A DNA stretch of 22,134 nucleotides, from positions 1-22,134 of the forward strand of contig JAJDTQ010000214.1 in assembly GCA_022827045.1 (NCBI GenBank), read 5' to 3'. The notes under the pieces are model-generated. The model was not told the DNA's origin. It was given only the letters and a program-made list of their open reading frames with translations, and ran no database searches. This DNA comes from Candidatus Binatia bacterium (GTDB taxonomy: Bacteria > Desulfobacterota_B > Binatia > UBA9968 > JAJDTQ01). This document shows, one piece after another, positions 15,671 through 22,134 of the stretch (the stretch's first letter is position 1; every line of letters begins with the position of its first letter). The position numbers and the translations under genes were made by a program.

Positions 15671-16210
15671 ATGGGAATAGCGAATGTCTTGTGCGGCTTG
15701 CATCGTGCAGCATTGACCGGAGTTTATCTCGTTCGCCTTTATGAGTTCGCGGAACAAAGAATGCCCGTATGGCGGATGGCCGCGCGTAAGGCGAAGGTGT
15801 CGGTAGACAGAATGTGGACGTCGAGAAGAGGGGGAAGCTCAAGACAAAGAAGTGCGGAACGCGGGAAAGGGTCTGGTTTGAGACGGAAGAACTCAACGGG
15901 AGAGGACCTGAGAAAACGAAGGAATGGTGCGCCAGAACGGCCGGATGAGAGTCGTTGGACCAGCACCCTCGGGTGGGTCAATCTGACCACGGCCAGTCCT
16001 GCGGAATACATAAGGGCAGAGCTGTGGTGTAATGTCATGCAGAAATTCTCGCGGGGTGAGATGAGCCTAAAGACCGCGATTGAGAGCTACAGGGTTGCGA
16101 TCAAGCGTCTCGGCATCGCCCCCGTTGACGATGGTAGGAAGGTCGAGGATCGGAGGGGCCGAGAGAAGGATGAAGAAATTCTCCGCATACTCAGGGCTTC
16201 TTATGAGTAG
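15671..16210 (+). CDS. Unknown basic 179-aa protein, first gene of a coupled pair
   Basis: Not recognised. The start at 15671 is set by GGGAGG 4 nt before the ATG; the open frame extends 33 codons further up but runs across the terminator. The N-terminal 50 residues are helix-prone (MGIANVLCGLHRAALTGVYL then VRLYEFAEQRMPVWRMAARK). Residues about 58-98 are a strongly basic, Ser/Gly/Arg-rich and probably disordered linker. The C-terminal part (about 105-179) looks like a small helical domain: SPAEYIRAELWCNVMQKFSR, SLKTAIESYRVAIKRLG, then a charged tail ending EILRILRASYE. The charge suggests nucleic acid or partner binding, which is inference. The stop overlaps the start of the 529-aa gene by eight bases (ATGAGTAG), so the two are translationally coupled. 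The base composition looks less GC-rich than the catabolic genes around it, a sign of transfer. Confidence 0.6.
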   Translation: MGIANVLCGLHRAALTGVYLVRLYEFAEQRMPVWRMAARKAKVSVDRMWTSRRGGSSRQRSAERGKGSGLRRKNSTGEDLRKRRNGAPERPDESRWTSTLGWVNLTTASPAEYIRAELWCNVMQKFSRGEMSLKTAIESYRVAIKRLGIAPVDDGRKVEDRRGREKDEEILRILRASYE

Positions 16211-17792
16211 GTCCCAGTTTGATGGAGTTCCGCTGAGATTGAGGGGATTCATGAGAAGGCAAGACAACGGCCTGTCGGGCGAGCAAATCGCAGGCATCTG
16301 TGCGGGAGCGACGGCCAGCGGGACGAACTATGCCGAAAACGTGTTGTTCGGCGGAGAGCGAGGACACGGGTTCGCCGCGGAAAACGCGAGTCATCTCTAC
16401 GACAGAGTCGTCGGAAGAGACGCGAAGATCGTCGGACGCGATAACGCAAGGAACGGTGCCGACCGCATTGTCAACGGCGTCCACATTCAGAGCAAATATT
16501 GCAGCAGCGGTGCGAAGTGCGTGGCGGAGTGTTTTGAGGACGGGACATTCCGTTACTTCAACGCCGACCATTCACCCATGCAAATCGAGGTCCCGAGCGA
16601 CATGTACGAGGGTGCGGTCAAAGCGATGGAAGCGCGCATCGAGAAGGGGCAGGTTGACGGCGTCTCCAATCCCGCAAAGGCAAAGGAGATCATCCGCAAA
16701 GGGCACTTCACCTACGCTCAGGCAAAGAACGTCGCGCGCTTCGGTACGATCGAGAGTCTGACCTACGACACTGTCAACGGTGTCAAGCTGGCTGGGCAGG
16801 CGATGGGGATCTCTGCCGCATTGTCCTTCGCGGTTTCAATTTGGCGCGGTGAGGATCTTGGCGCCGCGTTGAGGCGGGCGTGCGAGACCGGTGTCAAGGT
16901 AGGAGGCATCGCCTGGATCGGTAGTATCGTGGCGGCGCAGCTCGGCAGGACCGGGTTCGAGAAGGGCTTGAGAGGTGCGACCGATCTGATCGTCAAGCAA
17001 TTAGGGCCGAAGGCAGCCGCGTGCTTGGCAAATGGGCTTCGTTCCGGCGGTTCAATCTACGGCGCTGCCGCAATGAATCATTGCAGCAAACTGCTTCGCG
17101 GGAATCTTGCCACGGGGATCGCCACCACGACCATTCTGTCCGCTGTCGACTCGATCCGCATGTTCACCGGCAGAATGTCTGGTGCCCAGGTTTTCAAGAA
17201 CGCCGCCGTTACCGCCTCGGGCGTAGCCTGTGGCACTGCTGGTTGGCTCGGCGGCGCAGCAGCGGGTGCAGCCGTCGGATCAGCTGTTCCGGGTTTGGGC
17301 ACGGCCATCGGCGGGTTCGTTGGCGGCTTGTTCGGTGCGGTGGGGATGGGCTTTGCGTCAGACAAAACAGCCAGGCTCGTCCTTGACAAGTTCATCGAAG
17401 ACGATGCGAAGCGGATGCTGGTGATCATGGAGCAAGCGTTCGGCGATTTGTGCGGCGAGTACCTGTTGACGGAGACAGAAGCGCGCGCCGTGCTTGAGGC
17501 CTTACAGGGTTTGGACTTGGCCGGTACGCTGAGGGAGATGTGTGCGTCGGACGATCGGGTTGCCCACGCACGTCGCGTACTTGAACCGCTGGTGCAGGAG
17601 CGAGCCAAAGCGCGGAAGCAAGTCACACTTCCTTCGAGTGGGGACATGTCGAGAGAGACCGGGCTCATACTGCGAGATACTGAAGACTACGCCGTGCACT
17701 ACTGGCTCCACGGGTGGTTACCAACGCCTTCATCACTGTTACCGAGCGCGACTTCATACTGCCGCGGGTCGGTTGACCAAACGGTTCGTTAA
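16203..17792 (+). CDS. Conserved-looking unknown protein: QxK nuclease-like motif plus glycine-rich hydrophobic half, 529 aa
   Basis: Function unknown. Part 1 (about 45-150) has the order of a PD-(D/E)xK/Mrr-like nuclease core: Glu60 in a helix (GFAAENASHLYDRVVG), Asp87 in NGADRIVNG, then IQSKY (95-99) giving Gln96-x-Lys98. EVPSDMYEGAVKAMEARIEK (129-148) follows. Part 2 (about 195-395) is hydrophobic and Gly/Ala-rich, with segments around 197-214, 233-247 and a long glycine-zipper-like stretch GGAAAGAAVGSAVPGLGTAI (350-369) continuing GGFVGGLFGAVG. Part 3 (from about 395) is charged and helical (IEDDAKRMLVIMEQAFGDL; LREMCASDDR; VLEPLVQERAKARK). The last 30-40 residues look less protein-like. 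The ATG at 16203 (AGGG 6 nt upstream, overlap ATGAGTAG) is preferred; the ATG at 16170 (MKKFSAYS) is an alternative. The nuclease assignment is inference from motif spacing. Confidence 0.7.
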   Translation: MSRSQFDGVPLRLRGFMRRQDNGLSGEQIAGICAGATASGTNYAENVLFGGERGHGFAAENASHLYDRVVGRDAKIVGRDNARNGADRIVNGVHIQSKYCSSGAKCVAECFEDGTFRYFNADHSPMQIEVPSDMYEGAVKAMEARIEKGQVDGVSNPAKAKEIIRKGHFTYAQAKNVARFGTIESLTYDTVNGVKLAGQAMGISAALSFAVSIWRGEDLGAALRRACETGVKVGGIAWIGSIVAAQLGRTGFEKGLRGATDLIVKQLGPKAAACLANGLRSGGSIYGAAAMNHCSKLLRGNLATGIATTTILSAVDSIRMFTGRMSGAQVFKNAAVTASGVACGTAGWLGGAAAGAAVGSAVPGLGTAIGGFVGGLFGAVGMGFASDKTARLVLDKFIEDDAKRMLVIMEQAFGDLCGEYLLTETEARAVLEALQGLDLAGTLREMCASDDRVAHARRVLEPLVQERAKARKQVTLPSSGDMSRETGLILRDTEDYAVHYWLHGWLPTPSSLLPSATSYCRGSVDQTVR

Positions 17793-18037
17793 CCACGCCC
17801 GTGACGACGACATCACCGATTAGATACCGTGCTTGAGGGTGTGGTCAGCGTTTAGCCCAATCGATGCCCAACCCGACTCGTAGCAAACTGATTCGCGTTG
17901 AAGAAATCTCTAGCCTTGCGAAGGGCCGCTGGGTTGTGCCAAGAGGACACCGCAATCCAGCCTACGGGGAATTTCGAAGGGATGGACTTCGGGATGAACT
18001 GTAAAGTTGCTGCCGGGCTCTGGATCTCGATTGCTGG
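17793..18037. other. Intergenic stretch between convergent units, nothing identified
   Basis: The gap lies between the stop of the 529-aa gene (plus strand) and the stop of the DUF5615 gene (minus strand). I see no intact gene, RNA or clear terminator. The minus-strand frame of the DUF5615 gene stays open for about 60 codons past its stop, but without a start or recognisable family. Confidence 0.4.
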
Positions 18038-18400
18038 TCATATTGGTAAGACCCGGACACGGTTTCGGTGGACATCGACTACGACCAGAGCACCTGCCGA
18101 CAGATCGGCTTCATGCTGTCCGAGTGCAGCGATCACTGAGCGTTCCAAATGCTCCGGTAAGACGTCCGGGGCGCGGACCTGAAGCACACTTGGACCTGTG
18201 GCGTGGGACAGCGCCAGCATACTGGCAAAGCCCAGATCGTGCGTGAATACGACGTATTCGTGGGTAGCGGCCCAATCCATGATTTCCCGGTCGCTGGCCC
18301 GCGGGTCGCCTACCGTCGACCAGTGGACGGCCTGCCAGCCATGCCTCTCCAATACGGACGCCCACTCGGGTGACAGGTTCATGTCCAACAGGAGCTTCAC
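18038..18400 (-). CDS. DUF5615 PIN-like toxin, 120 aa
   Basis: Putative ribonuclease toxin of the DUF5615 (PIN-like, Mut7-C-related) family. The N-terminus has the first acidic residue in KLLLDMNLSP (Asp6), followed by GWQAVHWSTVG and the acidic pattern DREIMDWAATHEYVVFTHDL, where Asp37, Glu39, Asp42 and Asp55 include the expected metal ligands of the active site. The end, LVVVDVHRNRVRVLPI, is the normal C-terminal strand. Length about 115-120 aa is typical. The start is a GTG at 18400 that overlaps the DUF433 stop as GTGA, so it is translated by coupling. It forms a toxin-antitoxin pair with the DUF433 gene in front. Confidence 0.85.
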   Translation of the reverse strand: MKLLLDMNLSPEWASVLERHGWQAVHWSTVGDPRASDREIMDWAATHEYVVFTHDLGFASMLALSHATGPSVLQVRAPDVLPEHLERSVIAALGQHEADLSAGALVVVDVHRNRVRVLPI

Positions 18401-18633
18401 CTTCGGGGTCCAGCCAGTGGGACCTCACGCTCTTCGAGCCTCCAGGCAGCGTAGGCTAGGGACTGATCGATGTCCTCTCGTTCAAGGTACGGATACGCCT
18501 TGAGTATTTCTTCCGGCGATCGCCCGGCCGCCAGCAGGCCCACAACTGTACCGACGGTAACCCGCAGGCCGCGAATACACGCCTTGCCGCCCATGACAGC
18601 AGGATCCACCGTGATTCTCTGAAATGACTGCAC
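18397..18633 (-). CDS. DUF433 antitoxin, 78 aa
   Basis: Small winged/helix-turn-helix-type protein of the DUF433 (VapB45-like) family, taken as the antitoxin of the DUF5615 toxin and likely autorepressor. The signature is complete: RITVDPAVMGGKACIRGLRV (residues 6-25), then VGTVVGLLAAGRSPEEILKA and YPYLEREDIDQSLAYAAWRL. The start is a GTG at 18633 with a strong AAGGAG 7 nt upstream (18642-18647), which fixes it. Antitoxin first, toxin second with a four-base overlap is the common order of this pair. Confidence 0.88.
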   Translation of the reverse strand: MQSFQRITVDPAVMGGKACIRGLRVTVGTVVGLLAAGRSPEEILKAYPYLEREDIDQSLAYAAWRLEEREVPLAGPRR

Positions 18634-18649
18634 GACGCATCTCCTTCCT

Positions 18650-18661
18650 GTCGGCGCCGAC
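18650..18661 (-). promoter_or_regulatory. 12-bp perfect palindrome upstream of the DUF433 gene (operator candidate)
   Basis: GTCGGCGCCGAC lies immediately upstream of the Shine-Dalgarno of the antitoxin gene. DUF433 antitoxins are thought to bind their own promoter, so this is a reasonable operator. GC-rich palindromes of this size can also arise by chance. Confidence 0.3.
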
Positions 18662-18724
18662 TCTCACACCCGACGCGCACAGATTCGACAGACGATTCTC
18701 ATCGTAATCGCAAGTTCATGGATG

Positions 18725-20014
18725 TCAGGACATGCGCGGTTGAACCGCCAACTCCGCCACCCGCTGGCGGGTGTGCTCCTTGATGGGTACGTCCGCCGGC
18801 ACTACCTCCGACAGCACCGCCATCTCCGGAAAGCGGTTGGATTCGGCGTCGCGCCGGACGCTCGGCGCCTCGCCGCCGTCCTGCACGTCGCGAATGCCGC
18901 TCAGGATGAGCTTGCGCGCGGCCACGATGGCCCTGTCCGAGGTCACCAGGTGCTCCCGGGTGCGGTCCTGGACGGGACCTTCTCCTTCGGTGACGCAGAG
19001 GTCCTGGGCCTGGAAGTTGAAGCCGATGCCGCTGAAGGACTTGTCCCGCATCATGTCCCGGTCCTGCATGTAGCGGTTGGCCTTGCTGCGGATCAGCCGG
19101 TAGTCGGCCGTCATCTCGGAGCGGTCCCTCAGCGCCACCTCGCGGCTGATGGGCTTGCTGCGGCTGTACACGAAGACGAACTTCCAGTGGTGGGTATCGT
19201 CGACGGGCACGTGCCAGTTGATCGAGTAGCCGTCGCCGCCGGTCTGGCCCGGGAACGCGCTGAAGTTCGGCATGACGAAATAGGACACCCGCAGATAGGT
19301 CTTGTCGTCCGGCATTCGCCTGGTGGTGTAGATCCGCACTCCGAACTCGGTGAGCTCGACGTCGATGGTGGGAGCGATGTCCCGGCCGAAGAGGCTGTTG
19401 GGCGAGGAGTTGCCGCCGCGCACCACGCGCTGCCTGTCCCGCTCGCTCTCCTGGAGGTTCCGGTGCAGGAACGACAGATGCACCGGGTCGATGTTGCCCT
19501 CGTTGGCCTGCAGGTAGTTGCACTCGTGGTAAATCTTGCTGACGAAGACGTGTTCCGGGGAAGCGGCGAGGAACTCGAAGTTGCGCAGCAACGGCGGCTC
19601 GCCGCCGCCGAAGTACGCGAAAACGACCCCCACGCGTTCCTGGCAAGGATAGGCCGGCTGGCGGACCGCATCCCGGTGGGGTCCTCCCTCGGGCTCGCCC
19701 GGCTGATCGAGGCAGTTGCCGTCAACATCGTAAAGCCAGCCGTGGTAGATGCACCGGAGCCCGCCGTCCTCCACCCGCCCGTAGCTCAGGTCCGCGCCCC
19801 GGTGGCAGCAGTGAATCCCCAGCAGGCCCGGCCTGCCCTGGTCGTCGCGAAAGAGCACGAGGTCCTCGCCAAAGAAGCGCACCGGCAACGGCGCGCCGCC
19901 GGGCTTGAGCTCCTCGGACAGGGCCACGGGCTGCCAGTAGCGCCGCAGCAGGGTGCCGCAGCCAGTGCCTGGCTCCGTGGAGGTCAACAGCCTGTTCTCT
20001 TCCGCGGTCATCAT
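18725..20014 (-). CDS. Rieske non-haem iron oxygenase, alpha subunit, second copy, 429 aa
   Basis: Ring-hydroxylating or O-demethylating terminal oxygenase. The Rieske site is complete: Cys69-x-His71 (CCHRG) and Cys88-x2-His91 (CIYHGW). The catalytic iron motif NEGNIDPVHLSFLH (171-184) supplies Asp176, His179 and His184. The N-terminus (MMTAEENRLLTSTEPGTGCG) and overall length match the phthalate dioxygenase/vanillate demethylase group and resemble the 13496 gene in layout, yet the sequences clearly differ, so they are not a recent duplication. AAGGAG (20025-20030) lies 10 nt upstream of the ATG at 20014; the ATG at 20011 is an equally possible start. It is the second gene after the LigB-type dioxygenase, 60 nt downstream of it, suggesting O-demethylation or hydroxylation to a catechol that LigB then opens. 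No reductase is visible. Confidence 0.9.
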   Translation of the reverse strand: MMTAEENRLLTSTEPGTGCGTLLRRYWQPVALSEELKPGGAPLPVRFFGEDLVLFRDDQGRPGLLGIHCCHRGADLSYGRVEDGGLRCIYHGWLYDVDGNCLDQPGEPEGGPHRDAVRQPAYPCQERVGVVFAYFGGGEPPLLRNFEFLAASPEHVFVSKIYHECNYLQANEGNIDPVHLSFLHRNLQESERDRQRVVRGGNSSPNSLFGRDIAPTIDVELTEFGVRIYTTRRMPDDKTYLRVSYFVMPNFSAFPGQTGGDGYSINWHVPVDDTHHWKFVFVYSRSKPISREVALRDRSEMTADYRLIRSKANRYMQDRDMMRDKSFSGIGFNFQAQDLCVTEGEGPVQDRTREHLVTSDRAIVAARKLILSGIRDVQDGGEAPSVRRDAESNRFPEMAVLSEVVPADVPIKEHTRQRVAELAVQPRMS

Positions 20015-20074
20015 GGCGCATTCACTCCTTCAATGCGTTCCCACCCGGTGTCGATCCCCGATTCGATGGACGCC

Positions 20075-20980
20075 TCACCCCTCCCACACCGCAAAGCCCA
20101 TGGCGCAGCCCACGTTGCCCGGCGACCGGTAAAGGGGCTGGTAGTCGATCATCCTCGCGGGGCTTTCCGCCAGGGCCGCAACCACCATCCAGCAGCGGAT
20201 CTCCGACGTGCCCCGGACCAGCACCTCGGCGGGCATGTCTCCGAGGCTGTCCATGTCGGCGGCCTCCAGCGCGCCGATCACCTTGCGGTCCAGCTCCTCG
20301 TCGATCCTCGTATGGCTGAGGCCGCCGGAAGCCAGCACCACCACCTTCTCCGCCTCGCCGCTGGCGTCCAGCGCCCGCCGCAGGGCCCTGCCGAACTCCA
20401 CACAGCGCCGGGCCGAAGGCGCCGGCGGGTAGTAGGTGTTCACCATCACCGGCAGGACCGGGATATGGCCGTCCGACGCCAGGAACTTGAGGGGGCGCGC
20501 AAAGGCGTGGCCCAGCCCGCCCGGATGCCTGAGGTTCCTGGAGTACGCCACGTCGAAACCTTGCTCCATGAGCCCTTCCACCAGGGTCTCACCCAGCCGC
20601 TGCGGGACCTCGTAGCGGGACCGGTTGGTGGACGGGGACTCGTTCAGGTAGCGCAGGCTGACGCTGGCCTCGGCTTCGGCGCCCACGTAGACGGTGAACG
20701 GCGGCATGGCGTCGTCGAGCAGGTTCTCGTGCTGGTCGTCTCCGACCAGGATCAAAGCATCGGGCGACCACTCGTGAAGCTTCACGCGCAACTCGTCAAT
20801 GGCCTCCATGCAGCTCCGCCACTTGGTCCACCTGATCTCGTCGGGATCGCCGTCAGCGCCCCCTCCGGAAGCCGCGCCGTGCTCCCGACGGTCCTTTGCC
20901 ATGAGCAGATGCCAGCGGTGAGGCGCCATCATCAACTGCGGCCCGTGGGACATGGCCATGCATCCCGCTAGCTCGGCCAC
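20075..20980 (-). CDS. LigB-type (class III) extradiol ring-cleavage dioxygenase, 301 aa
   Basis: Non-haem Fe(II) enzyme of the protocatechuate 4,5-dioxygenase beta-subunit superfamily, which opens catechol-type rings next to the two hydroxyls. The open frame runs far upstream, but the true start is a GTG at 20980 with GGAGG 5 nt before it. That start puts the first metal-ligand His at residue 12 (MSHGP), as in LigB. The second expected His is in GDDQHENL (His84), and a catalytic-base-like His occurs late in LASGGLSHTRIDEELDRKV, also typical. Length about 280-300 aa is normal for the fused or single-chain class. It leads an operon with the Rieske gene and is divergent from an aldo/keto reductase (139-nt shared upstream region). 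The exact substrate (protocatechuate-, gallate- or phenylpropanoid-type) cannot be read from sequence. Confidence 0.87.
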   Translation of the reverse strand: MAELAGCMAMSHGPQLMMAPHRWHLLMAKDRREHGAASGGGADGDPDEIRWTKWRSCMEAIDELRVKLHEWSPDALILVGDDQHENLLDDAMPPFTVYVGAEAEASVSLRYLNESPSTNRSRYEVPQRLGETLVEGLMEQGFDVAYSRNLRHPGGLGHAFARPLKFLASDGHIPVLPVMVNTYYPPAPSARRCVEFGRALRRALDASGEAEKVVVLASGGLSHTRIDEELDRKVIGALEAADMDSLGDMPAEVLVRGTSEIRCWMVVAALAESPARMIDYQPLYRSPGNVGCAMGFAVWEG

Positions 20981-21118
20981 GGTTCCCTCCGCTCGTGTCG
21001 ACCGCGACGCATGGCGCAAACCATTGCAACAAACCTTCTGAAAATCAATGGAGACGGCAGCCTCAGACGTGCGACGGTTTTGGCAAACGACCCTCCCGCT
21101 TGCTATGCAGAGGTTTCC

Positions 21119-22045
21119 ATGAACTACACGCAACTCGGCAACACCGGACTCCGGGTAAGCGTCGTCGGACTGGGTTGCGGCGGGCCGAGCCGGCTCGGGC
21201 AACGCGACGGAAAGACCACGGACCACTCTGTCCGGCTAGTGAGGAAGGCGCTGGACCTGGGCGTGAACTTCCTCGACACCGCGGAAAACTACGGCACCGA
21301 GGAGATCGTCGGTGCGGCCATCCGCGGCGTTCCGCGGGACCGCGTGGTGATTTCCACCAAGAAGATCATGCCGGAGCCCGGCGACCCGGACCCCGCGGGG
21401 ACCATGCGGGCGGGGGTGGAGACGAGCCTGAAGCGACTGGGCACGGACTACGTGGACGTCTTTCATCTCCACGGCGTGGGCGACGCGCGCTACGACTTCG
21501 CCGCGAGCGTGATGGCGCCTGTCCTCACGGAGTTGCGCGAGGCGGGCAAGATACGCGCGGTGGGCATCACCGAGGAGTTCCCGGCCAACCCGCGCCACGA
21601 GATGTTGCAAAGAGGTTTGCACGACCCCTGGTGGGACGTGGTCATGGTGGGCTTCAACCTGCTGAACCCGTCGGCGCGGCGGAGCGTGTTCCCGCTCGCC
21701 GTGAAAAAAGGCGTCGGCACCCTGGTCATGTTCGCGGTCCGGCGCGCCTTGAGCCAACCGGCAAGCCTCGCGAAGCTGCTGCGGGAGATGGAGCAGCGCG
21801 GCCTCGTGGAGCCGGACACGAACCTCGACTTCCTCACCGAGAAGGGCTGCGCCGGGACCCTTGCCGAGGCAGCCTACCGTTTCTGCGTGCACGAGCCGGG
21901 CGCCGACGTGGTGCTGACGGGAACCGGCGACGAGGAGCACCTGGTGGCCAACATCGCCGCGGCACTCAGGCCGCCGCTGCCGAGTGAAGCCCTGAAGCGG
22001 CTGGAAGCGCTGTTCGGCGACGTGGACTCGGTGACCGGCAACTGA
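21119..22045 (+). CDS. Aldo/keto reductase, 308 aa
   Basis: NADPH-dependent (beta/alpha)8-barrel oxidoreductase. Starts MNYTQLGNTGLRVSVVGLGC, the typical opening of the family. The catalytic tetrad is visible: Asp53 and Tyr58 in FLDTAENYG, Lys81 in STKK, and His118 in VDVFHLHG. Later parts KAL..GV, AGKIRAVGITEEF and the C-terminal cofactor region around VLTGTGDEEHL agree. The ATG at 21119 has AGAGG 5 nt upstream; the frame extends 36 codons further upstream into the divergent promoter region and that extension is rejected. Transcribed away from the LigB-Rieske operon, it may act on an aldehyde or ketone product of the same pathway, but this is only context. Confidence 0.9.
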   Translation: MNYTQLGNTGLRVSVVGLGCGGPSRLGQRDGKTTDHSVRLVRKALDLGVNFLDTAENYGTEEIVGAAIRGVPRDRVVISTKKIMPEPGDPDPAGTMRAGVETSLKRLGTDYVDVFHLHGVGDARYDFAASVMAPVLTELREAGKIRAVGITEEFPANPRHEMLQRGLHDPWWDVVMVGFNLLNPSARRSVFPLAVKKGVGTLVMFAVRRALSQPASLAKLLREMEQRGLVEPDTNLDFLTEKGCAGTLAEAAYRFCVHEPGADVVLTGTGDEEHLVANIAAALRPPLPSEALKRLEALFGDVDSVTGN

Positions 22046-22109
22046 TGCCGGACAGTGCGAAACAGGCTCCGACATCCCGTGTCGTGAATGCCGCGGAAAC
22101 CCGGATACC

Positions 22110-22125
22110 GGGGGGGGGGGGGGGG
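22110..22125. other. Run of 16 G residues at the window end
   Basis: An uninterrupted G16 tract lies nine bases from the window end. Such runs are rare in real genomes and common as two-colour sequencing or assembly artefacts at contig ends. Confidence 0.6.
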
Positions 22126-22134
22126 AACCGGACA

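Noticed and set aside
14768..15671. tRNA or tmRNA integration site near the accessory stretch
   Set aside because: No cloverleaf, T-loop motif or tmRNA-like feature was found, and no integrase gene is present.
17846..18040. In-frame open stretch after the DUF5615 stop on the minus strand
   Set aside because: The toxin already has its full family length, and the extra stretch has no start codon or recognised family.
21011..21118. 36-codon upstream extension of the aldo/keto reductase
   Set aside because: The family N-terminus starts at 21119 with its own ribosome site; the extension has no likeness.
20981..21226. 82-codon upstream extension of the LigB-type dioxygenase
   Set aside because: The GTG at 20980 has GGAGG at correct spacing and places the catalytic His at position 12; the extension overlaps the divergent aldo/keto reductase gene.

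Overview
This is a GC-rich window from an uncultured-looking, probably proteobacteria-like or deltaproteobacterial/Tectomicrobia-like genome. The taxon is inferred only from high GC, abundant UbiD, Rieske and LigB genes, and REP-like palindromes of the 'gtcattccggcgaaagccgg' and 'ttcgacttcgct...gctcaggacgaacgg' kinds, so it is weakly supported. The last bases (22110-22125) are a 16-G run that looks like an assembly or read artefact near a contig end.

Layout. (1) 1-4196, minus strand: DUF1007 secreted protein, NicO-type Ni/Co permease, then pyruvate carboxylase, which runs off the left edge without its C-terminal part. (2) 4243-7141, minus strand: an iron(III)/organic-ligand type ABC uptake pair, binding protein then fused double permease, with a strong hairpin between them and no ATPase gene in the window. 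(3) 7300-11327, minus strand: a two-domain cupin, a UbiD-family decarboxylase and a Gfo/Idh/MocA oxidoreductase, separated by intergenic palindromic repeats. (4) 11430-12061, minus strand: a RelE/HigB-like toxin overlapping an unrecognised small gene. (5) 12305-14767, plus strand: a 4,5-dihydroxyphthalate decarboxylase-like protein followed by a Rieske oxygenase, split by a MITE-like element with 16-bp terminal repeats. (6) 14768-18633: an accessory stretch that looks less GC-rich, with a gene remnant, a short promoter-terminator unit (possible small RNA), two overlapping unknown genes (a basic 179-aa protein and a 529-aa protein with a QxK nuclease-like motif and a glycine-rich hydrophobic C-terminal half), and a DUF433/DUF5615 toxin-antitoxin pair. 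(7) 18725-22045: an operon of LigB-type extradiol dioxygenase and a second Rieske oxygenase on the minus strand, with a divergent aldo/keto reductase.

Taken together, regions 2, 3, 5 and 7 look like dispersed uptake and breakdown genes for aromatic or aromatic-acid compounds: ring hydroxylation or O-demethylation (two Rieske proteins), decarboxylation (UbiD; dihydroxyphthalate decarboxylase-like), ring cleavage (LigB, possibly the cupin) and NAD(P)H-linked redox steps. No Rieske reductase or ferredoxin gene is visible. Region 6 is the most likely place for an undescribed system: the 15671-17792 gene pair is compact, translationally coupled, of unknown function and sits beside toxin-antitoxin genes.
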